Shown piece by piece: positions 25,744 to 34,999 of a DNA stretch of 62,414 bases (position 1 is the stretch's first letter; each line of letters begins with the position of its first letter). The translations under genes and the position numbers were made by a program. The notes beneath the pieces were generated by a model. The model saw only the letters and a program-made list of their open reading frames with translations. It had not been told where the DNA came from and made no database searches. This DNA comes from Maritimibacter sp. (lineage in GTDB: Bacteria; Pseudomonadota; Alphaproteobacteria; Rhodobacterales; Rhodobacteraceae): contig JAGRMP010000274.1 in the NCBI GenBank assembly GCA_020441225.1, positions 1-62,414 of the forward strand, in the 5' to 3' direction.

Positions 25744-26097
25744 TCATTCCACTGTCTCCGGTGCGCGCGCCGCGATGGCCCGGACACGTCGCCAGTCGAG
25801 CCCGGCAAACAGCGCCTCGAATTGGGCGTGGCTCAGCGTCATCAGCCCGTCCCGGATCGCGGGCCAGGTGAAGCTGTGCTCCTCGAGCCGCTTGTAGGCC
25901 ATCACCAGCCCGGTGCCGTCCCAATAGAGCAGCTTGAGCCGATCCGCCCGCTTCGCCCGGAACACGAAGACCGTCCCGGTGAAGGGCTCCTTGCGCAGCT
26001 CGTTCTTGACCAGAGCCGCCAGACCGTCATGCCCTTTGCGGAAGTCCACCGGCCGGGTCGCCACCATGATCCGCACCCGGTTCGACGGGAAGATCAT
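25744..26097 (-). CDS. tnpB: IS66 accessory protein TnpB (117 aa)
   Basis: The protein opens MIFPSNRVRIMVATRPVDFR and includes DGLAALVKNEL, GTVFVFRAKRADRLKLLYWD and LEEHSFTWP, the standard sequence of the IS66 Orf2/TnpB family. It overlaps tnpA by 4 bases (26094-26097) and lies 68 bases upstream of tnpC. Length is normal for the family. Its exact role in IS66 transposition is unclear, but it is required by many family members. Confidence 0.95.
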   Translation of the reverse strand: MIFPSNRVRIMVATRPVDFRKGHDGLAALVKNELRKEPFTGTVFVFRAKRADRLKLLYWDGTGLVMAYKRLEEHSFTWPAIRDGLMTLSHAQFEALFAGLDWRRVRAIAARAPETVE

Positions 26098-26480
26098 GCC
26101 GGCGCCGCCAGCGCGTGCACGAGCGCAGCGATCTGATCCACCGTGGCCCCGGCATCCAGCCGGATCGTCACTGCACCCATGACGATCTCGACACCCTTGG
26201 CCGAAACGGCGGCATCCTCCGGTGCCGGCGGCGCCACAACCATCGCGGCGAACTCCACCTCATCCTCCGGCGCGGGGAGAACCAGCTTCCCCTGCCGCGC
26301 GAGCGTGCGCCAGGACGACAGGTGGTTCGCCTTCATCCCATACCGCGCAGCGACTGCCTTCACCGTGGCCCCGGGCCGCAACGTCTCCGCGACGATCCGC
26401 GCCTTAACCTCGTCAGGCCAGTCCCGCAAACGCCGCCGCCCCTCAACCCGGTCAATGACAACCTCCGCCGGAGTCTCCAT
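26094..26480 (-). CDS. tnpA: IS66 accessory protein TnpA (128 aa)
   Basis: An N-terminal HTH (RDWPDEVKARIVAETL, KAVAARYGMKANHLSSWRTL) belongs to the IS3/IS66 Orf1-type transposase family. The Ala/Glu/Val-rich C-terminus includes IRLDAGATVDQIAALVHAL, typical of IS66 TnpA. It is the first gene of the tnpABC operon and overlaps tnpB by ATGA. Confidence 0.93.
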   Translation of the reverse strand: METPAEVVIDRVEGRRRLRDWPDEVKARIVAETLRPGATVKAVAARYGMKANHLSSWRTLARQGKLVLPAPEDEVEFAAMVVAPPAPEDAAVSAKGVEIVMGAVTIRLDAGATVDQIAALVHALAAPA

Positions 26481-26702
26481 GGAGTGAATCCTTCTCGTCA
26501 GTCACACAACGAGCGGATCTCAGATAGCGGTGCCGACCAGAAGGTGGGGTCGGAACAGCGGTTACCGCCAGAGTAGTTGCCGTCAAGCAAGACTGCCTAC
26601 GGTTTCTGGGTCAAGGCACCAAGCTTCAGCGTGTCCGGCGGCGAGGTCATTGGATTTCCTACGCAAGCCTTTCTTGATCGGACCAAGTCGCCGTCCGCTT
26701 TT

Positions 26703-27419
26703 TCAAGCCAACGCGCTTTCCAGCTTAGCCTTCTTCACCCGCCAGTCGGGCATCACCTGATCCAGCTGTTCAAAAAACGCGCGTCCATGGTGCGGATGCT
26801 CGATATGGCAGAGCTCGTGGGTGAGGACATAGTCAATCGCGTCGGTCGAAGCCCGGATCAACCTGATATTGAGCGTCAGGCGCCCCCGCGGAGACATCGA
26901 AGCCCATCTTTGGCGCATTGACTTGATCTCAATGTGCCTCGGTCGAAAACCTTGGGGATCAGGGAACCGTAACAGGCTGGCCTCCAGCCGTTCCTCGAAC
27001 TTCGGTCGAGCGTGCGCGCGATACCACGAATCCATCTGCGCCCGGATATCCTCTCGCGCTTGAGGCGAAGGCGTTTCCACAACGAAGTAACCCCCCAGAA
27101 GGCGAGTCCTTTTCGACGGACCTTCCACGACTCTCAGCCGGTATTGGCGCCCCAGATAGAGATGGGTTTCACCTGGCAGGAATTGGCGCTCCGGCGTGCG
27201 CGGGAGGAATTGCGCGAAATATCTCTGCTGCTTCCGCACCCAGGCTGCACGTTTTCGCAAGACAGCCTCGATTGCATCGTCGGTAGCATCCAGGGGCGCA
27301 ACGACTGAGACCGATGCATCTGGTTCCACCCCGATCTCCAGTGTCGCCCTGGGACGCCTGGTCAGGGAGTATTCGATCTCACCTTGGCCGTAGCTGACGG
27401 ATCGTGTTTCCGAGGTCAT
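26703..27419 (-). CDS. YgjP/SprT-like zinc metallopeptidase (DUF45, 238 aa)
   Basis: The C-terminal HELCHIEHPHHGRAFFEQL carries the HExxH zinc-binding motif with a downstream His, followed by MPDWRVKK, as in YgjP-type M48-like metallopeptidases. The N-terminal half is the usual strand-rich domain (LEIGVEPDASVSVVAP, YFVVETPSP). The gene overlaps hsdR by ATGA (27416-27419) and so is the last gene of the type I restriction operon; such pairing is common, perhaps for turnover control of HsdR, which is an inference. Confidence 0.85.
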   Translation of the reverse strand: MTSETRSVSYGQGEIEYSLTRRPRATLEIGVEPDASVSVVAPLDATDDAIEAVLRKRAAWVRKQQRYFAQFLPRTPERQFLPGETHLYLGRQYRLRVVEGPSKRTRLLGGYFVVETPSPQAREDIRAQMDSWYRAHARPKFEERLEASLLRFPDPQGFRPRHIEIKSMRQRWASMSPRGRLTLNIRLIRASTDAIDYVLTHELCHIEHPHHGRAFFEQLDQVMPDWRVKKAKLESALA

Positions 27420-30400
27420 TCGCGAAACCGAGCGCGCGCGAGGTTCATGATGCCGAGTTCCAACTCGTCGATTTCTTCCACGGGGAGCGCGACGGCCCTT
27501 TCGTCCCGAAGCACGTCAAAAAAGTAGTCGTCGATCGCGTTGCGCATGTTGTTCTGCGCAACTTCGTTGGACCAGACACCTACGATAAGATGGCCCTTGA
27601 TGAGTTGGACGAGCTCCGCTGCTACCTCAGCGGTCATGTCCGGGTCGAGTGAAGATCCATCGCCCGTCTTCAGATTGCCGTCGAGGATCCCAAAGAACGC
27701 CTGCCCGTCCTCATCTCCACTCAAGCTCAACGGGAACGCGCGGCCATGGTCCTTCTTCGCGACCTTGCTCGCAAGCTCCACGACTGAACTGAGGTAGTCC
27801 TTCTCGGACAACCGCCGTGCGCGATAGGCCTCGATCGTTTCTTCCAGCATCCGTGAGAAAGTCTCATAGAAGGCCGGGTCCTCCTCCATGCGCTCGGTGA
27901 TCACCCGCCGCGTCGCACTTGCAATCCGGTCGGCCTTGGAGGCGTCCGACGGTCCGGTCTCGTCTACGACCGCTTTCAGCGCATCCGGATCGTTGATGTT
28001 CACGATCTCGATGATGGTTTCGGCCGGCATCGCCACGACATGGTCGTCGAGGAGTTTCTGGATTTTCGGTTCGTATTCCCGGATATCCACCGTCTCCTGA
28101 TACCGCCGCTGCACCGATTTCCGCAGCTCCAAGAACGCGATCCAGTCTTTCTTCATCTGGCCGACCTGTGCGTCCGACAGCACATCAAAGATCTTGTCGG
28201 ACGACATGGAAATGTGAAGGCAGCGGCCGAACTCGCGGAGACGATCATAGAACTCGTCGCGCAGGGCATCGTCGGCCAGTAGCTGTTCGAAGGCTTCCAT
28301 GTCCTTCTTGTTGCGGATCGTCTTGAACATGTCCCACAGCTGATCGTGGAGCTGTGGCAGACGGCGGATCTCGTCGCGGACATCGTGCACGCTCCCGGCG
28401 AGATCAGCCTCGTCGAAGCCCTCGAACGCGCTGTATGTGCTGAGCGCGCTGTCGAGTTCACCGAGCAGTCCCTCATAGTCGAGGATGTATCCGAACCGCT
28501 TCTCGGTTCCGTCCTCCTCGTGCAACCTGTTCACCCTGGCAATCGCCTGAAGCAGGTTGTGTTCCTTCAGGCCCTTGCAGATGTAGAGCACCGTATTTCG
28601 CGGAGCGTCGAAACCGGTGAGGAGCTTCGAAACAACGATGAGGATCTCCGGGTCACCGGAGCCCTGGAAAGCCTCGATGACCTTTCGGTTGTATTCGTCT
28701 TCGGTCCCGAAACGGGCCATCATCTTCTTCCAGAACGCCTGCACGCGATCGGTGCTCTCCTGGTCGACTTCCTCGTTGTCCTCCTTGTCCCCCGGGGGTG
28801 AGATGACGACCTCGCTGGACACGTGGCCGATCTCATCGAGAACTTCCTTGAACCGGATTGCTGCGACCTTCGACGGCGCTACGAGTTGGGCTTTGAAGCC
28901 CGTCCCCTGCCAGAACTGGCGGAAATGTTCCGAGATATCGAACGCCTTCGCACGTATCGCCTGCTCGGTCTTCGAGAGCGCGTCCATCTTGGAGAACTTG
29001 CGTTTCAGGTCGGCCTTCTGGCTGTCGGTGAGGCCCTCGCTGATCTTCTCGAACCACCGGTCGATCACCACGCCGGAAACCTGCTGATCGACCATCCTCC
29101 CTTCATAGAGAAGCGGAACGACGGCCCCGTCTTCGACCGCCTGGTCAATTGCGTATTTGTGGATCAGGTCTCCGAAGGTCGAGAAAGAGTTTCGTTCACG
29201 CTTCAGAAGGGGCGTGCCCGTGAACCCGATGTAGCACGCCTTGGGAAGAAGGCGCCGCATCTTCTGGCCGAACTGGCTTTCACCCCCATACCGCCCGGTG
29301 TGGGACCTGTGGCTTTCGTCCACCAAGACGAAGACGTTCGGGTCCTCATCGACGTCCTGCGCCTTGTTGAAGGCGGTATCGAACTTGTTGACGATGGTCG
29401 TGATCAGCTCCGTCTTGTGGTGGATCAGGTCGAGCAGGTTCGCACCGCTGGTCGCGCGGACGGGTTCCATGTCACAGGACGTGAACGTGCCCTTGATCTG
29501 CTTGTCGAGATCATCACGGTCGGTGACGATCACGATCCTGGGGTTGGTGATCCCGGCATCCAGGGCCAGGGCCTTCCCCAGCATCACCATGGTCAACGAC
29601 TTGCCGGAGCCCTGGGTGTGCCAGATCATGCCGCCTTTGCGCCGGCCATCCGTGTCGAACTGGTTCACCCGCTCGAGAGCCCGCCGGATACCGAAGAACT
29701 GCTGGTGACGGGCGATCTTCCGGACGCCGCCGTCGAAAACCGTGAACGTGCGGATCATGTCGAGCAGCCGCTCCGGACGCGCGAGAGCAAAGAGCAGCCG
29801 ATCCTGTTCACTGATCGCGCGCGGCCCCTCGGCCACCATCTCGTCGAAGTAGCGACGGGCCGGCGCGAACTCGCCCGAGAAGATCGCGCGCAGCTCATCC
29901 GCTCCCATGGAGCGCTCGAGAACCTGGGCGATGTCCTCGTCCCGATCCTCCTCGTCACGCCAGGCATGCCAGAACTTCAGCGATGACCCGACCGTCGCAT
30001 ACCGGGCCTCAGAACGGTTCATCGACATCAGGACCTGGGCGTAGTGGAAGAGCTGCGGGATGTTGTCTTCGTTCTGGTAGAAGATCAGGTCGGTCCCGGC
30101 CTTGCGCACGCCCTCGGTCGGCCGCTTGTTCTCGATCACCAGGATCGGGATCCCGTTCACGAAGGCGACGATATCGCACCGCCGGGTCTGGCTGCTGAGC
30201 GTCCGCTCCATGGAGAACTCGGCAGTGACATGGAAGACGTTGTTCCCGGGGTTCTCCCAGTCGATGTAGCGGAACGAATAGCTTTTCGAATCCCCGTCGA
30301 TCGCCTTGGTGATGGTCGTGCCGAGCACCAGGGTGTCGTAGATCTCCTGGTTCGTCGCCTTCAGACCCTTCAGCTTGTCCGGCGTCGGCTTGATCCTTCT

Positions 30401-30631
30401 CAGCGCCTCGTGTGCGTCCTCCAGGTCGAACGCGTAGTCCTTGCCCCGGTGCGTGAAGCTGTTGAGCCGCATCACCTGTTCGACCAGGACGTCATCAAGG
30501 ATCACGTTGCGCAGCCGCCCGCCGCGGAGTTCGAGCGCCCGTTCCTGGCTCAACGGTTTGCATCCCAGCGAGACCAGCAGCTGCATCGCCGGGATCTGCG
30601 ACTGGTATTTCTCGATGGGGGAGAAGGTCAT
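27416..30631 (-). CDS. hsdR: Type I restriction endonuclease subunit R (1071 aa)
   Basis: The N-terminal HSDR nuclease domain has Asp153 and Glu167-x-Lys169 (IPILVIENKRPTEG), the PD-(D/E)XK triad. The translocase has Walker A HTQGSGKS (338-345), the DESH box (438-441, VDESHRSHTGR) and late motifs such as KLLTGFDAPRN and QAIARVNRLH. Length and domain order are normal, so the subunit should be functional. It lies downstream of hsdM, hsdS and a DUF3800 gene on the same strand, about 130 bases after the latter. Confidence 0.95.
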   Translation of the reverse strand: MTFSPIEKYQSQIPAMQLLVSLGCKPLSQERALELRGGRLRNVILDDVLVEQVMRLNSFTHRGKDYAFDLEDAHEALRRIKPTPDKLKGLKATNQEIYDTLVLGTTITKAIDGDSKSYSFRYIDWENPGNNVFHVTAEFSMERTLSSQTRRCDIVAFVNGIPILVIENKRPTEGVRKAGTDLIFYQNEDNIPQLFHYAQVLMSMNRSEARYATVGSSLKFWHAWRDEEDRDEDIAQVLERSMGADELRAIFSGEFAPARRYFDEMVAEGPRAISEQDRLLFALARPERLLDMIRTFTVFDGGVRKIARHQQFFGIRRALERVNQFDTDGRRKGGMIWHTQGSGKSLTMVMLGKALALDAGITNPRIVIVTDRDDLDKQIKGTFTSCDMEPVRATSGANLLDLIHHKTELITTIVNKFDTAFNKAQDVDEDPNVFVLVDESHRSHTGRYGGESQFGQKMRRLLPKACYIGFTGTPLLKRERNSFSTFGDLIHKYAIDQAVEDGAVVPLLYEGRMVDQQVSGVVIDRWFEKISEGLTDSQKADLKRKFSKMDALSKTEQAIRAKAFDISEHFRQFWQGTGFKAQLVAPSKVAAIRFKEVLDEIGHVSSEVVISPPGDKEDNEEVDQESTDRVQAFWKKMMARFGTEDEYNRKVIEAFQGSGDPEILIVVSKLLTGFDAPRNTVLYICKGLKEHNLLQAIARVNRLHEEDGTEKRFGYILDYEGLLGELDSALSTYSAFEGFDEADLAGSVHDVRDEIRRLPQLHDQLWDMFKTIRNKKDMEAFEQLLADDALRDEFYDRLREFGRCLHISMSSDKIFDVLSDAQVGQMKKDWIAFLELRKSVQRRYQETVDIREYEPKIQKLLDDHVVAMPAETIIEIVNINDPDALKAVVDETGPSDASKADRIASATRRVITERMEEDPAFYETFSRMLEETIEAYRARRLSEKDYLSSVVELASKVAKKDHGRAFPLSLSGDEDGQAFFGILDGNLKTGDGSSLDPDMTAEVAAELVQLIKGHLIVGVWSNEVAQNNMRNAIDDYFFDVLRDERAVALPVEEIDELELGIMNLARARFRE

Positions 30632-30762
30632 CTCACGGCTCCGGGATCACGATTTACTTGTCAGAAACGGTTTGAATGGATACTTATCCATCAAAGGATT
30701 GGGAATTACCCGGTCGACATTGGGGTCCTGGAGCTTCCAGGGCCCCTTTGTTTTTCTCGGTT

Positions 30763-31497
30763 TCAGGGGAAGCATTTGAGCCCTCCGAGCTTGGGTTCGA
30801 TGATGTCGAACGCCCGGTTCGGCTGCCCCGGTTTCAGGTGCGACAGCGCAATCGGGCGTGCGGTCAGGTCGGCGAGTTGCAGCCCCGTCGAGTTCGCCGC
30901 CTTCGACATGAACACGGGCTGGAAGTCGAACCGACTGAAGTCGTGGCGCTTGTAACCCCAATGCCCATCATTGCCGGCGATCCTGCGGAACTCGAGCTCG
31001 AGCTCGCGGTCCTCCTTGGCGCCCCGGCTCTCGAAGACGACGTGGACGGTGCGCCCCTCCTGCCCTTCGCGCAGCATCATCGAGTGGAGGCGCTCCATGC
31101 AGAAATGCATGGCGATCTCGTAGGGGTTCCAAGGGTCCGAATACTTCTTGATGAGGCGGGTCTTGTCGATGACCGAAGCGAAGATCGTCATCGGCGCGGC
31201 CTCGATCAGTCCGTTGAGACCATCGTAGAAGCTCTCGCGCAGCTTGCGGTCGGTCATGAGCAGGCCGAACGGGCCGATACTCTTGCGGATGTCGCGCTCG
31301 TGGAGGACGACGGCATCGTGGCCCCAGACCCTGAACTTGAGGTTCTGCATCGCCGGCGCGATGACACCGGTGTAGTCCGACTTCTTCATCACGCAGAACG
31401 AGAGCGCGAACACCGGAAACTCCGGGTCGATGCTGGTCAACCCGTGGTCGCCGCTCTCGTCGGCGTAGACGATGAAATCGGAATGGTCAGCCACCAC
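30763..31497 (-). CDS. DUF3800 domain protein in the restriction operon (244 aa)
   Basis: The N-terminal FIVYADESGDHGL is the hallmark of DUF3800, a predicted RNase H-fold enzyme family; the paired Asp/Glu residues would bind metal. Later motifs include VVLHERDIRKS and the terminal LQLADLTARPIALSHLKP. The start is GTG at 31497 (or 31494) behind GGAGGGCG and overlaps the end of hsdS by 11 bases. Its insertion between hsdS and hsdR suggests a co-selected defence accessory whose biochemical role is not established. Confidence 0.8.
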   Translation of the reverse strand: MVADHSDFIVYADESGDHGLTSIDPEFPVFALSFCVMKKSDYTGVIAPAMQNLKFRVWGHDAVVLHERDIRKSIGPFGLLMTDRKLRESFYDGLNGLIEAAPMTIFASVIDKTRLIKKYSDPWNPYEIAMHFCMERLHSMMLREGQEGRTVHVVFESRGAKEDRELELEFRRIAGNDGHWGYKRHDFSRFDFQPVFMSKAANSTGLQLADLTARPIALSHLKPGQPNRAFDIIEPKLGGLKCFP

Positions 31498-32755
31498 CGC
31501 CCTCCGGGCTCACCCGCCACTTGCCCGTGAGCAGCTTCTGCATGAGACCGCGTTTCTGCTGGGTCAGGGCGTCGATTTCTCTTTGTGTGCCATCCAGGTC
31601 TTGGCGAAGCCCCCGGAACAGCTCGGCAATCGCCTCCTGCTCCTCCAAGGGCGGCACCGGAAACGGAATGCGGCGGAACTCGCTCCAGCGGAGGGAGCCG
31701 CGCCGGTCGACCGACGCGCTGGTGTTGACCTGGTAGATGTGGCGGTAGAGCCCGGTCTTGAGCAGCGCGAAGGCGTAGTCCGCGTTGACGCGCTTCGGGT
31801 CGAACCGGAACACCGTATAGATCGGGCTGACGAGACCGACGTCAGCGAGGTTCTGGAGGCCGATGGAGCCCTCCTCCACATGGTTGCTCGGGAACCCGAA
31901 GTCGCCGCGCCAGATCCGCTTGTAGCCTCCCAGATCGCCGCTGAAGACCTGCTTCTTGAAGTAGTCGAGAGAACGGACGAAGCCGCTGTGCTTGGTGCAG
32001 GAAAGGACTTCGGCCTGTTCGCAAGAGGCATTTCGCTCGGAGATTTCGCCTGCGATTTTTCCAATCGGGAGGCATGTCCAATTCGCCGGAAGAGAGAACC
32101 AGCGATGATCGGTTTTGTCGTCGGTGCGGCGGAACTCGGGGAACTGACGAGCGCCAAACCCCACGGTCATCACCATGGCGGCAAGCCGGCGTTCCTTCGC
32201 CGCGCGGAAGGCTTGGAGCTTCTCGATGGCCTCGTCCCAGGTCCGCAGGATCTCGGCGATCTTAAGTTGTTCGGGAAGAGGGGGAAGGCGCAGACTGATG
32301 CTATACAGGCGGTCAGGCGACGTGTGTTTGACCTTGGTTCCGGCCGCTTCCGACGAGATGTGACGACGGACCTCCGGCAAAGAAAGGAAGTAGTGCAGAA
32401 ACTCAGGAGACAAGGCCGCGGCTTCCTTCACGCGGACCAACCCGAGGCGTTGATTGTGCAGATATGTGGCGCCGTCGGGAACAAAAAGCGTGGAGCCAAG
32501 CAGGCCCGGGGCCTGCTCCGTCATGGCGACCAACATGTCGCCGGCACTTAACACGAACTCGGCTGGAACTGGCCCGTCGTAATGCTTCTGCTTCCCTTCG
32601 AGCCAGCGATAGCCCCCACCTTCGCGGAAGTTTCCCGGGGTCAACAGGACGTAGGGGCCATCGGAGCAGTAGTGTTCGCTCGAAAATGCGAACCCGTGCT
32701 TGATGGTGATCAGTTCGCCCAACCGCACCGTTTCGGCGTCATCAACCACCAACAC
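31487..32755 (-). CDS. hsdS: Type I restriction specificity subunit S, two target-recognition domains (422 aa)
   Basis: Two TRD-plus-helix units are seen. The first (VRLGELITIKHGFAFSS) ends in the conserved helix start LPPLPEQLKIAEILRTWDEA. The second (FSLPANWTCLPIGKIAGEIS) ends with PVPPLEEQEAIAELFRGL and the QKRGLMQKLLTGKWR tail. This is a complete HsdS that would recognise a bipartite site. The GTG start at 32755 is chosen; in-frame TTG (32752) and GTG (32749) also follow the AAGGAG ribosome site. It overlaps hsdM by 14 bases. Confidence 0.92.
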   Translation of the reverse strand: MLVVDDAETVRLGELITIKHGFAFSSEHYCSDGPYVLLTPGNFREGGGYRWLEGKQKHYDGPVPAEFVLSAGDMLVAMTEQAPGLLGSTLFVPDGATYLHNQRLGLVRVKEAAALSPEFLHYFLSLPEVRRHISSEAAGTKVKHTSPDRLYSISLRLPPLPEQLKIAEILRTWDEAIEKLQAFRAAKERRLAAMVMTVGFGARQFPEFRRTDDKTDHRWFSLPANWTCLPIGKIAGEISERNASCEQAEVLSCTKHSGFVRSLDYFKKQVFSGDLGGYKRIWRGDFGFPSNHVEEGSIGLQNLADVGLVSPIYTVFRFDPKRVNADYAFALLKTGLYRHIYQVNTSASVDRRGSLRWSEFRRIPFPVPPLEEQEAIAELFRGLRQDLDGTQREIDALTQQKRGLMQKLLTGKWRVSPEGGGG

Positions 32756-34259
32756 CCAACTCCTTCAGATACGCCGCCATCTTCGCCCGGACCTCGGCCA
32801 GCTCCTTCTCGAGCCCCTCGATCTCCTTCTGCACCTCGGCCACGTCGATCTCGGCTTCGGGCTCGAAGGTGTCGACGTAGCGGGGGATGTTGAGGTTGTA
32901 GTCGTTCCCGGCGATCTCCTCGGGCACGGCCCGGTGGGAATACTTCTCCACCTCGGCCCGGGCGCGGTAGGTCTCGACGATCCGGTCGATATGCGCGGGC
33001 TCCATCAGGTTCTGGGTCTTGCTCGGGGTGAAGTCCTTGCTCGCGTCGATGAACAGCACATCGCGGCGGTCGGCGTTCCCGCCGCCCTCCTCGCGCGAGC
33101 GGTCGAAGACCAGGATCGCCACCGGGATGCCGGTGGTGGTGAAGAGGTTGGCGGGCAGCCCGATCACGGCGTCGAGCAGGTTCTCCTCGATCAGCGCGGT
33201 GCGGATCTTGCCTTCCGAGCCACCCCGGAACAGCACACCATGGGGCACGATCACCGCGACCCGCCCGCTCTGGCGCTTGGCGATCTCGATCATGTGGCTG
33301 ATGAAGGCGTAGTCGCCCTTCGACTTCGGCGGGATGCCGCGCCAGTAGCGGGTGTATTGGTCGTCGGCCGCTTCCTCGGCGCCCCACTTGTCGAGGCTGA
33401 ACGGCGGGTTCGCCACGACCACGTCGAACTTCATCAGCCGGTCGCCCTCGACGAGCGCCGGGCTGTTGAGCGTGTCACACCATTCGATGCGGGCGGCGTC
33501 CTTGGCGTGAAGGAACATGTTCATCCGGGCGAGCGCCCAGGTGGCGCCGTTCACCTCCTGGCCGAACAGCGCGTAGTTGTCGGACCCGACCTCCTCGGCG
33601 GCCCGAATGAGCAACGAGCCCGAGCCACAGGCCGGATCGCAGATGGTCTGCCCGGGCTTCGCGCCGGCGAGCTTGGCAAGGAGTCCGGAGACGGCCGCTG
33701 GGGTGTAGAACTCGCCCGCCTTCTTCCCGGCATCAGAGGCGAACCGGGAGATGAGGTAGATGTAGGCCTCGCCGATGACGTCCTCGGACACGCGCGAGGG
33801 GCGCAGATCGAGCGAGGGCTTGGCGAAGTCCTCAAGCAGGTTCTTTAGCCGCCGGTTGCGGTCCTTGGGCTTGCCGAGGTTGGCCTCCGAGTTGAAGTCG
33901 ATGTTGCGGAACACGCCCTCGAGTTTGGTCCGGTTCGCGTCTTCGATCGACTGCAACGCGATGTTGATGAGCTCGCCGATGTTGGGCGCGCTGCGCTGGT
34001 CGTAGAGCTCCTGGAAGCTGGCCCCCTTGGGCAGGACGAAGCGCTCGCGTTCGAGCCGGCGCCGGATCCGCTCGTCATCGCCGCCGAACTGCTTCCTGTA
34101 GGTCTCGAGGTGGTCGTTCCAGAGATCGGAGATGTATTTCAGGAACAACATCACCAGGATGTAGTCCTTGTAGTTCTGCGCATCGACGACGCCCCGGAAG
34201 GTGTCGCAGGCAGCCCAGGCCGTCTGGTTCACCTCCTGCTGGGTCAGCTTGGTGTTCAT
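32742..34259 (-). CDS. hsdM: Type I DNA methyltransferase subunit M (505 aa)
   Basis: The N-terminal HsdM domain (QNYKDYILVMLFLKYISDLW) is followed by the N6-adenine methyltransferase core with the SAM-binding DPACGSG (208-214) and the catalytic NPPF (284-287). The C-terminus is a coiled coil (VQKEIEGLEKELAEVRAKM) that contacts HsdS. The ATG at 34259 overlaps the stop of the preceding S-like gene (ATGA), which sets the start; a longer frame upstream reads through that gene and is not used. It should be active. Confidence 0.95.
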   Translation of the reverse strand: MNTKLTQQEVNQTAWAACDTFRGVVDAQNYKDYILVMLFLKYISDLWNDHLETYRKQFGGDDERIRRRLERERFVLPKGASFQELYDQRSAPNIGELINIALQSIEDANRTKLEGVFRNIDFNSEANLGKPKDRNRRLKNLLEDFAKPSLDLRPSRVSEDVIGEAYIYLISRFASDAGKKAGEFYTPAAVSGLLAKLAGAKPGQTICDPACGSGSLLIRAAEEVGSDNYALFGQEVNGATWALARMNMFLHAKDAARIEWCDTLNSPALVEGDRLMKFDVVVANPPFSLDKWGAEEAADDQYTRYWRGIPPKSKGDYAFISHMIEIAKRQSGRVAVIVPHGVLFRGGSEGKIRTALIEENLLDAVIGLPANLFTTTGIPVAILVFDRSREEGGGNADRRDVLFIDASKDFTPSKTQNLMEPAHIDRIVETYRARAEVEKYSHRAVPEEIAGNDYNLNIPRYVDTFEPEAEIDVAEVQKEIEGLEKELAEVRAKMAAYLKELGVGG

Positions 34260-34870
34260 TGCCGGGCTCCTTCGATCTGTCCGGTGGCGACCTGCCCGAG
34301 CAGGTGGCCGACAAGGTTTCTTCTGGCGGTGGCGATCGCGACCTGGAGGGCCTCCTCCCGCATCGAGAGATCGTCGATCTCGACGATCCGCGCTTGCGTC
34401 TGAAGCGGCGGCACCGGAATGGTGAGCTGGGTCAGCGTCGCCTTTGAGATCATCCGGACCCCAGTTCCTTGGGCGTTGCGCTCGAAATACGCCTGGGCGG
34501 ACGCGCTGTTGATGGCCCATGCGAGATACCGGCCGAGAATTTTCGTTGGTTCCGGCCGGAGGATCATAAGTGGTGCGGCTACGGCGAGAACATCATCAAC
34601 GCCGAGCACGACGTCATTCGCGATGTTCGACGCTCCGCGAGACCGGAAGACTACATCACCGTCACGGAGCTGGTGGGCCGACCCAGGTTCGTTGACGTCC
34701 ACCGGCTGCACATCGGCAGCCCGGATACGACCGTTTGGAGAAAGGTCCGACAACTGGACCACCCGCCAGCCGTTCCTCTTCTTCGTCAGGCGCGCTCGAG
34801 CCGTGAAGCCCATCTGGACCTCACACACATCTCCGAGCATCCGATTCGATATAGAGTCTGTATTCGGCAT
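34256..34870 (-). CDS. Single-TRD HsdS-like specificity protein (204 aa)
   Basis: It contains one target-recognition domain (MLGDVCEVQMGFTARARLTK, WRVVQLSDLSPNG, DVVFRSRGASNI) and one conserved S-subunit helix start (IPVPPLQTQARIVEIDDLS). It is therefore a half-size specificity subunit, compared with the complete two-TRD HsdS encoded after hsdM. Its stop overlaps the hsdM start, so it heads the operon. It could dimerise to give an alternative symmetric specificity, act as a regulator, or form a single-TRD polypeptide dedicated to HsdM. The ATG at 34870 lacks a good ribosome site and lies within a 19-bp repeat; ATG at about 34840 is an alternative start. Confidence 0.75.
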   Translation of the reverse strand: MPNTDSISNRMLGDVCEVQMGFTARARLTKKRNGWRVVQLSDLSPNGRIRAADVQPVDVNEPGSAHQLRDGDVVFRSRGASNIANDVVLGVDDVLAVAAPLMILRPEPTKILGRYLAWAINSASAQAYFERNAQGTGVRMISKATLTQLTIPVPPLQTQARIVEIDDLSMREEALQVAIATARRNLVGHLLGQVATGQIEGARQ

Positions 34871-34933
34871 ACTGCAATTTCACAGACCCTCGTCGAAGAG
34901 GCAACGCCGGAATCTCTGTATTCTCCATACTGC
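34857..34933. promoter_or_regulatory. Two 19-bp direct repeats upstream of the restriction operon
   Basis: The sequence TCTGTATTC-NN-CATACTGC occurs at 34857-34875 and 34915-34933, differing only at the two central bases and spaced 58 bases start to start. Each contains the dyad GTAT-N5-ATAC. The first overlaps the annotated start of the single-TRD gene. They are a likely operator pair for control of the type I operon. Confidence 0.65.
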
Positions 34934-34999
34934 GATTCTTCAGCTGAGTGTTGTCTCAGCACCGAGAGCTCCCCCCGTAGTGCAAAGCCGACGCGTCGT

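Larger units (their letters stand above)
24089..26480 (-). mobile_element. IS66-family insertion sequence (three intact genes)
   Basis: The tnpA, tnpB and tnpC genes are present, intact and on the minus strand, so the element may be active. At the right side the bases ending CGGAACAGCGGTTAC (26551-26565) have the look of an IS66 terminal repeat, but I could not find the matching left terminus beyond 24089, so exact ends and target duplication are not given. Confidence 0.8.
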
